Of a stretch of DNA of 64,000 nt, positions 57,114 to 64,000 are shown in pieces (the stretch's first letter is position 1; each line of letters starts with the position of its first letter). Position numbers and translations under genes: made by a program. The DNA is from Nymphaea colorata (Eukaryota; Streptophyta; Magnoliopsida; Nymphaeales; Nymphaeaceae), in contig NC_045150.1 in assembly GCF_008831285.2 (NCBI RefSeq), positions 10,492,001-10,556,000 on the forward strand, in the 5' to 3' direction. The notes beneath the pieces were generated by a model. The model was given only the letters and a program-made list of their open reading frames with translations, made no database searches and was not told where the DNA came from.

Positions 57114-59890
57114 TCCAATTTCCTATGCAAAACATGCGCGAACAGAAGAAGAAGCTAGGTCTTTAATTTACGTATGGATTACTTCTAGAAAAGTTGTGTG
57201 TTTTTTTAGAAATTGAAGAAGACTCAGGTCTACTGCTTTGGAACATATTGCTTCACAATTCCAAATTCAGCCGCATGACTAATGGTTACATCAATGAGGC
57301 TTTTTCTTGGCCGCCCTTATCTTATCTTATCTTATTCACTCAATTTGAACTTCTCTTTTTTTCTTTTAGATTGCCAAAGCTGTGTTCGACCATAGTCACA
57401 AATATCGTTTTTGCCTTTTAAATGGAGCAGTTTTTCTCAACGATGAGCTTAAAAAAAGATAAAGATAATGGAAAATATGATATATTTTTAGAAAAATTGA
57501 AAAATTTAAAAGTCAGAGAAAAATAAAATAAATGAGAAACTAATAAGGCCACATTAAAAAAATAGATAAGAAATAAACAAGATTTAGAAAGTGGAAACAA
57601 GCAGTTTGACAATAAAAAGGAGTGAAAAAACGCCTAACCTGAAAAAATGACTAAATCAATTTGATTCAATAAACCTGCTATTGTTTTTTTATTAGTTTTT
57701 ATATCTTGTTCAAGACTTAGAAAGTGGAAACAAGCAGTTTGACAATTTACTATTTTGTTTTGACTTGCAACTACATCATCTAAATCACCGAACTGGAGTT
57801 ATGCCAACTTTATCCACTCGTTTCAAAAGCTGATTTTTTTCAGCGTTGCACTCACACTGTTCTGTTTAATATGAATGTCTACTGATTCATATATTGATAA
57901 AAAACTAATGAAAAACATTTTTTTAAAGCAGGTGGACTGGATCTTGACTTAGTGAAGACTTGAAGCAACTGGCCGATTCAAGGCAATAATATTTCTAGCT
58001 AATCCGATCCAGTCCTTGCTCAACTATTCACTGTTTAGTTGCTGATAAAGGATTGACTATTGTGTTGATATGTTAACAGATTCTTCACTACAGGTAGCAT
58101 CCATGTCTACATCCCCTACTTGGGTCATGCAGATCGATGATTGGCAAGTGTAGATGTTCAGATTTGTGTTGTAGTTTAGAAGCCCGAGCATTGAGTCCCC
58201 AATTTGTTCATTTGTTCAGGGGCCTGATACAGGGAAGCACCTCTTTATGTATTCAAAGAACAGATAAAGGAGGTCATCAGGAAATGAATTTAGGACAGTA
58301 ACATAGCTTTTGATTGTTTTGGAAAGAAAATTTGTAAAAATCCATCAGAATAAATGATAAAATGTTGCTTTTGATTTTTTATTTTGATGATCACAGCGAA
58401 GCATGAGGAGCCTCCCAAGTAGCAATTTAACGTTAACTGGGTCCCCAACAGAGACACGGTTTCTAATTAAGAATCCATTTATAAATCTTTCCTATATATA
58501 CAGTATTGGTGGACACACGAACTCTGGGAAATCTAATGTTGGTGTACAAATGCCGAAAGAGAGAGAGAGAGAAAAAAAATAGAGTGCGAGATTTTCCTGC
58601 ATTCCAATTTTCACTGCAGACTTGGTCAGAAACTTGCAGCTGGGGGGCGTTCACACGCAGACGGGGGAGTAGAAAAGGGGTTTGCTTTGAGGAATTTAAT
58701 TGCCCATCGAGTTCTTTGGTGTTCTTTGACCAGACTACCACACCTAACATCACATTAAAGAAGCTCTAATCTTTAGTTTGGTTCCTTGTTTATTGATAAA
58801 GGACCGCAGCTCACACGTCATGGTGATTGTATAAAGCAGATACAGATGACAAATTGAAACCCCTCGGCCTGGGAGTTGGGTGGAGTTCATATATATTAAG
58901 CAGCTAGTATTAGCCATGACTACCATTTACGTGTCTCCAAAATTCAAAAACTAAGATAAAAACAGAATTTCTTTGGCATTTGCATGGATCAAACATCTAT
59001 TCTATGGAAATTTAACACTTCAACCAAGTTTAGAAATGATTGCTCGGTTATGCTGGAACTTTTGAATTCATTAAAGAACTTTGGGATTAATTTGAGGCAC
59101 GTAATGCATCCTGTTACTGCTTGATCAGGACCAAGAAAGAAACATTCAACAGTCAACCACAGAATCACCACCAAATTTCTCAAAACAGAAGTGAAAGATC
59201 TCTGCCATTTTACTGTCTTACCTTGTTAGTCAAAAGCAGAATTTATGTTGCATGAACAGCATGCTGCAGATTAAGTCCCCTGCATTTGCTAAGCAAAATC
59301 AACCTGTGCAATGGAGAAAGATCAGCAGATTAATGCTGATATTCACAGTGATGTTTTGCCTAGAAATGACTCAACCCATAAAAGCACACAAAAGGAAACA
59401 AGCCAAAACACGCAGAATTACTTGACATAAGACTGAAGGAGCCAAAAGGCAAATTATTTGATAATCATTTCTTAGGTGACTTATAGCATAACCAGTACTC
59501 AACATTACTTGCACAAGCATATCAGTGCTGTATATGTTAGAACCCAACTATAGTTTCAAAATTTTAACAGAGGCCCAAATAGGATTTTTCAATTTTTTTA
59601 TACAAGTTAAACTAAAATTTATGAAATTTACATATCAATGTTTGAATTTATTAAAATTTGTTGGTGGGGGCCAAGGCCCCTACAGGCCCCTGCCTCCATT
59701 CCTGGTGTGTGTATTAACTGTGGGTCTGTCTAATTTACTACTAACAATCTTGGCTTGATATACAATATCTTGTTAGATATTGTGGAATTTTAGTAGTCAC
59801 TGGTCATATCTCAAAGCATTAACATAGCTTAAAGATTAGGCAAAAGCCAAAAAACCAACAATAAAAAATCATAACAACAAAAGAACAACC
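57114..59890. other. Intergenic, nothing recognised
   Basis: The region upstream of the receptor pseudogene. A 24-base phrase (CTTAGAAAGTGGAAACAAGCAG-like) is duplicated near 57588 and 57717. A (GA)n patch lies near 58557-58573. Around 59570-59705 the sequence AGGCCCAAATAGGATTTTTC ... GGGGCCAAGGCCCC resembles the right part of the hAT-like elements. No coding domain was recognised. Confidence 0.4.
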
Positions 59891-61033
59891 ATGTATGGGG
59901 CCCTATCAGCTTTCACGGCTAGAGTCCAAGCTGATCAGGTCATGCCATCCTCTAGATCTTCTCAACCTCCCTTATACAACAAGCCTCCTTTAAGGACTCA
60001 TCCTATGATAACCAGATCCATGAATGGCATTCGAGTCCCACAAGTGTTCACAACCACCTCTCATCCTCTACCCATGGCTCTTGTCAATGAAAACTAAATT
60101 CTCAAGAGCTGAAATCATACTATAAAGCCAAAACCAATCCAAATTGGTGTGAAAAAACCAGAAAAGAATATTATGCTCTCATATCCAATCACACTTGGGA
60201 ACTTGTACCACGCCCAAAGAACAAAAACATTGTAGGATATAAGTAGATTTATAAGATCAAATGCAAAGCTGATGGGACTCTAGAACACTACAAAGCGCAC
60301 CTAGTAGCTAAAGGATATACTCAATAAAGGAGAATAGGCTACTTTGAAACCTTTACTCCTGTAGTCAAACCTACAACCATTAGAACCATTCTCTCTATAG
60401 CCATGTCATTCAAATGGGAGGTGATCAAACTAAATATTCACAATGTCATTCTTAAGAGAGATCTTCATGAGAAAGTCTATATGAACCAGCCTCCAAGTTT
60501 TGAAATGGATTTCAATCAGGTTTGTCGACTCAAGAAAGCTATTTATGGCCTCAAACAAGCTCCAAAAGCTTTGTATTATGAAATGAGTCAAGCTTTGTTT
60601 TCTCATGGATTCCGAATTTCAAAAACAGACACATCTCACTTCATTTACAAACAAGACATTTTGATCTTTGTATTAATTGATGTAATGATGTATATGATAT
60701 ACTTATTTACAAACAAGACAACAAGTAAATTTCTTTCATTGATTCAACAGATTATAAAATGAATTTTCCCTCAAGGACCTTGGAAAACTCCATTTCTTTT
60801 TTAGCATAGAGCCATGTTACACCACAGAGGGTCTTGTTTTCACTTAGCAAAAATACTCTGTGGATCTCATTCAACGCATTAACATGGCTGGCACCATGAC
60901 CTCACCTACACCTATGTCCACATCTAGGGTTCTTGGACAAGTAATAGCTGCACCATATGAAAATCCAACCGAGTATAGGAGTGTCATTGGAGCAATACAG
61001 TATTTAACATTAACAAGACCAGATTTATGCTAG
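59891..61033 (+). pseudogene. Ty1/copia polyprotein fragment (integrase tail to reverse transcriptase)
   Basis: Starts with THPMITRSMNGI, the typical integrase/RT linker. It goes through NHTWELVPRPKNKNIVGYK with a stop after it, HLVAKGYTQ followed by TAA, and ETFTPVVKPTTIRTILSIA. The longest clean frame (60403-60762) has NQPPSFEMDFNQVCRLKKAI and YGLKQAPKALYYEM. The F-x-D-D catalytic region is degraded to VLIDVMMYMIYLF. It ends YRSVIGAIQYLTLTRPDLC before a TAG at 61031-61033. No RNaseH was found. A dead copy. Confidence 0.85.
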
Positions 61034-61279
61034 TACTGTGGCCCTCTACTACAAGACTCAAGCCCTTATAGGATGAACTAGACTCACTCGACCCTCTGCC
61101 TGTTTGTTTTTGTCGAGCTATGAAGACGCCTCTACAAAATGTAGGAAGAAAAGGTAATACAATTTCTGATGGGATTGAATCAATCCTATAGGCTCATAAG
61201 GGGACAAATACTACTTATGGAGCCTTTCCCCTCAGTTAACAAACTTACTCTCTCATTCTACAAGAAGAAAAACAAAGAA

Positions 61280-61580
61280 AGGTGAGACTGTCACCCTTGA
61301 CTGATCAAATAAGTCTTGCAGTTACCAGTTCAGACTCAAGGCTTGCCAAGGATGATTTCAAAGATGCCCACAATGCACTTATTGCCAAGGACTTGGTCAT
61401 ACTAGGGATAAGTGCCACAAACTTCATGGTTATCCTGCTGGTTTCAAGCCAAACTGACAGAAACAGGAAATGCCAAATGACAAAACCATTTAATGCTGCA
61501 ATGTCTATTAAAGAAAATATAATTGCGGCTGTCATTGTTAGAGCAGGAGTTTCTAATCCTGCATATTCACTGTGAACACT
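61280..61580 (+). pseudogene. Ty1/copia gag zinc-knuckle fragment
   Basis: In one plus-strand frame from 61374, CTYCQGLGHTRDKC followed by HKLHGYPAGFKPN is read, a perfect C-x2-C-x4-H-x4-C knuckle with the K-L-H-G-Y-P tail typical of copia gag. A different frame is the long open one here (61282-61575), and it is a shadow. It lies downstream of the RT fragment, so it cannot belong to the same uninterrupted element in normal gag-pol order. Confidence 0.7.
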
Positions 61581-61605
61581 GTATCTGCCGAGCGATATGG
61601 AATGC

Positions 61606-62236
61606 TCATTGAAGAAAAGAAAATCTAATGTTGATCACGATAAAGGGAAAGAGATCATGCCAGCAACGTCCAAAGATTTTTGTTGAGCACCTATTTGGTT
61701 TGATGATGCCTGGTTCAGGTTCCCAAGTTTTTCTTGTTCCTCGGTTGTACAGGTAAAACCCCCTTACATGAGAAGTGAATGTTGGTTTTCCTCTTCCTCT
61801 ATGAATGCTATTGAATCCAGATCTTTGAATGTAGAAAACATATTGATGTTTCCCTTTCTTGGGAATCCAGTGCATAAACTTCTTGAAGTGTTTTCCACAC
61901 TTGTTGCGCTGTTTCCAATCCAACGACCAAGCCCAGAACATCCTCTGAGAGCGTACCTCTGATCCATCCACGTAGGAGTCGATCTGATTTCTTCCGTTGC
62001 GGGTAGTCTAGATTGATTTGTTGCTTGCTACCAGTAATGATGAATTGATCTGGTGAAGTGATTCCTCCGCTAATGAACCCTTGCAAGTATTGACTTTCAA
62101 TAAGGCAAAGTACTTGTGTTTTCCATAGGAGGAAGTTTGTTTGAGAAAGCTTTATGGAAACGAAAGTAGCTACATTCAATGTAGATGGGTAATGAAACTT
62201 CTGGTTTGAGGTGATGTGTGCAATGGAAGAAGCCAT
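61606..62236 (-). pseudogene. Ty1/copia gag, N-terminal part
   Basis: The start is chosen at Met 62236 (MASSIAHI), 23 bases after the primer binding site; the open frame extends further upstream only through leader sequence. LSQTNFLLWKTQVLCLIESQ and YLQGFISG are the conserved opening of copia gag (L-x-x-x-N-[YF]-x-x-W-K-x-Q). GLETAQQVWKTLQEVYA follows. A frameshift near 61810 moves the continuation into the 61606 frame. It is opposite in orientation to the knuckle fragment next to it. Confidence 0.8.
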
Positions 62237-62258
62237 GGGTGGACCTTTCTTTACAATT

Positions 62259-62270
62259 GCTCTGATACCA
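62259..62270 (-). other. Retrotransposon primer binding site (tRNA-iMet type)
   Basis: TGGTATCAGAGC on the minus strand, complementary to the 3' end of initiator tRNA-Met, which is the usual primer of plant copia elements. The gag start follows at the expected short distance. Confidence 0.8.
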
Positions 62271-62800
62271 TAAAGAGAAAAATGAAGATCGGAAGAAAAC
62301 TTCTCGTTTTTCATGATTTTTCATTGTTATGTGCATGTGCTTTGATACACCAAGCAGGGATTTTACAGTTATACGTTACATGATAAAGGAGATCCCACGA
62401 TCAGAACCTTTTTCTCACAACACTTCTCGCTGGGTGGTTCTTGAACTGATCAGCACTTCTTTTCTCACGTCTGCATGATCAACACTTTCTAGAAACTTCT
62501 TCTTCACACACTCAGCATAGTGGATCAGCATAATGGGTGGTTCAGCCATCGCTTCTTTCTCACACGCATAGTAGGTGGTTCTTCTTTCTCACACGATCAC
62601 CATGTGGCATGTCTTTCTCACACGATCACCATGTGGCACGTCTTTCTCACACGATCAGCATAGTGGGAGGTCTAGAAACATCTACAATGTTAATACATAC
62701 TTACCTGCATCATTAACCAATGGGATTGGTAGGATGACATATTCACAAAGGAACCTTACAGAGCAGTCTTGTGGAGGAAGCAAGATGATTACTACAGGGA
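62271..62800 (-). repeat. Probable copia LTR region with 29-bp tandem repeats
   Basis: Lies just outside the primer site, where the left LTR of the minus-strand element should be. CTTTCTCACACGATCA.CAT recurs with a 29-base period at 62584, 62613 and 62642, and looser copies extend back to about 62460. Exact LTR ends were not found, and no second LTR was seen in the window. Confidence 0.5.
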
Positions 62801-63375
62801 ATAGATAAATCAACTTGAAGATAATGGAAGGTAGAAGAATAAGTTGGTTATTATGTCTACATGCTTAAATTATTTATCGAATAGATACATTGTTTTTAAT
62901 TGAATGAATCACCTTAAGTAAAGGAGAAGGCTGAATCCATTGGGGTTATAGGTTCCTGAACATAGTTGTATTACTAATAACAGGAAACTGGGTTCTTAAT
63001 ATGATATTTGAAGAGTCATCACCGATTCTCATGAAAGAGTTGAGAAGACTCAAGAGGCATTGAGTCTAGTAACACAATTTTCTTTTGAATATTTTATTGC
63101 AATACAATATAGAGTTAATAATTATAAAAGAAAAATTAAAATGGAATTAAAATTACATGTGCCTTTCAAGTTTCTCTCTTTTTCATGAATTACATGAATG
63201 TTGAGAACCAGGTTTGTGCTATTTGTATGTGATTCTTTTTCAATACATGATAAAGTACGTAATCTAGTTAAGGTCCTTTATCTTGTGAGCTCTCCAGTTC
63301 CATCCATGTAAGTGCCTCGCATGCAACTTGCTCTTGATTGTGAAACATGAACTTGTACTGGTTCATCTCTGTCAG
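62801..63375. other. Intergenic or intron upstream of Clp exons
   Basis: AT-rich. GCTCTCCAGTTCCATCCAT followed by GTAAGT near 63289-63324 could be the end of a preceding Clp exon, by its position and donor site, but the translation match is weak. Confidence 0.3.
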
Positions 63376-63981
63376 CCTATTGCAAGGTTTTAAGGTCAAG
63401 CTGCTGATATTGATCTTTCCGTGAAAGAAATTAAAGATGTGAAGGATGAATTGGTAAGAAGACGGATGTTTTTATTTTATAATGGACATATCATAGGTGA
63501 AGACATATAAAACCCTTTTATGATGTCAGTTTTCCCTTTCTTCTGTTCTGTCTTAGTTATGTGTTATATAGTAGTGCAGGAACCACTTCTTTATGTCCCT
63601 CCTCTTCTATCTAATTTTTGAATCCTTATAGTGGATATTTTTTTTTTCTACTTGATCTAGTTTCAGTAAATAGGGGAAAAATTTACAACTTTTGAGTAAA
63701 AAGCTCCAAAAATTTAACCACTTTCGTGGTCAAAGTGGTAATCTAGTGAACCCACTTTAAGTTGTGAGCCTACACTAAGGTTGAACTTTTAATTACATAA
63801 GCTAGTTTAACTTTTTATATAGGAGACTCTAGAAATACTCACCAGAAACCTTGAAATTTTGTTGCAAGGTCACTTGTTATGGAAGACATATAGGTAAATC
63901 TCGAGAGAAGATTGACGAGGATATAAGGCATCAAAAGTATTTCAGCCCAACGAGGCAGTTGAATATGGAATCATAGGCATG
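63376..63981 (+). pseudogene. Plastid Clp protease subunit (ClpP/ClpR type), two exons, partial
   Basis: Exon 1 (63376-63453) follows a CAG acceptor and reads PIARF, a TAA stop, then GQAADIDLSVKEIKDVKDEL before a GTAAGA donor. Exon 2 (63869-63981), after GTTGCAAG, reads VTCYGRHIGKSREKIDEDIR, HQKYFSP, then after a one-base deletion at 63950 EAVEYGIIGM, before a GTATGAG donor. Phases match (0/0). The pattern Q-P-I-A-R-F-Q-G-Q-A ... H-I-G-K-[SP] ... K-Y-F-S-P-x-E-A-V-E-Y-G-I-I is the C-terminal half of a nuclear-encoded, plastid Clp core subunit, most like the ClpR forms. CAA to TAA and the frameshift suggest a pseudogene, though assembly error is possible. Catalytic-region exons were not found; later exons would lie past the window. 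Confidence 0.7.
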
Positions 63982-64000
63982 GTATGAGTTGACTTTATTT
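63982..64000 (+). other. Start of putative intron, window edge
   Basis: GTATGAGTTG follows exon 2 and would be the donor of an intron continuing beyond the window. Confidence 0.4.

Noticed and set aside
61305-61535. 76-codon minus-strand frame
   Set aside because: Antisense to the copia zinc knuckle, which is convincing on the plus strand.
63289-63324. Possible further Clp exon before GTAAGT
   Set aside because: Position and donor fit, but the translation only loosely resembles the family; not called as an exon.
1-64000. tRNA, rRNA, CRISPR, organelle DNA insertions
   Set aside because: No cloverleaf with a convincing A and B box, no rRNA sequence, no regularly spaced identical repeats with unique spacers, and no plastid or mitochondrial gene sequence was recognised by eye. 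The tRNA-like match at 62259 is a retroelement primer site.

Overview
The window is nuclear DNA of a flowering plant. The evidence is subfamily-XII (Xa21/EFR-type) LRR receptor kinase fragments, CDR1/nepenthesin-like aspartic protease fragments, plastid Clp protease exons, plant-type Ty1/copia, Ty3/gypsy and L1-type LINE fragments, many hAT-like MITEs, and long (TA)n, (GA)n and (CT)n microsatellites. Two 100-N blocks (13751-13850, 55011-55110) mark scaffold joins in a draft assembly. The clade cannot be fixed from the sequence alone. No gene in the window is intact: every recognisable coding stretch is truncated, frameshifted or stopped. This looks like a decayed, transposon-rich intergenic region that holds relics of two tandem-type gene families.

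Layout. 1-1692: dispersed repeat split by a ~965-bp hAT-like insertion. 1693-3341: 3' half of an LRR receptor kinase (+). 4696-5300: second, uninterrupted copy of the first repeat. 6557-6968: TIR element. 9386-9540: copia scrap. 9722-10290: purine-rich tract. 10742-10936: hAT MITE with a perfect 8-bp target duplication. 12405-13750: satellite-like array in both orientations, ending in the first gap. 14619-14940: LTR-like piece. 15953-19640: decayed Ty3/gypsy element (+), fused to aspartic protease copy 1 (-, 19643-20218). 25679-26528: protease copy 2 (-), internally deleted. 27640-28345: dispersed family copy A. 30430-33660: GC-richer non-coding block. 33985-36060: family copy B. 40540-46180: dead LINE (-). 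46196-48069: protease copy 3 (+). 49790-50575: family copy C. 53605-55010: family copy D. 55111-57113: 5' half of an LRR receptor kinase (-). 59891-62300: three copia fragments in mixed orientation. 63376-63981: two exons of a ClpP/ClpR-type subunit, running to the right edge.

The genes do not form an operon or pathway. What links them is duplication: protease copies 1 and 2 share about 1.6 kb including promoter; copies 2 and 3 share 3' flanks with a TA microsatellite just after the stop codon; the two kinase fragments are paralogous halves; and a non-coding dispersed family (A-D) recurs beside them. The most informative observations are the Clp exons at the right edge, the identical break point in protease copies 1 and 2, and the MITE insertions that can be dated against an empty paralogous site.
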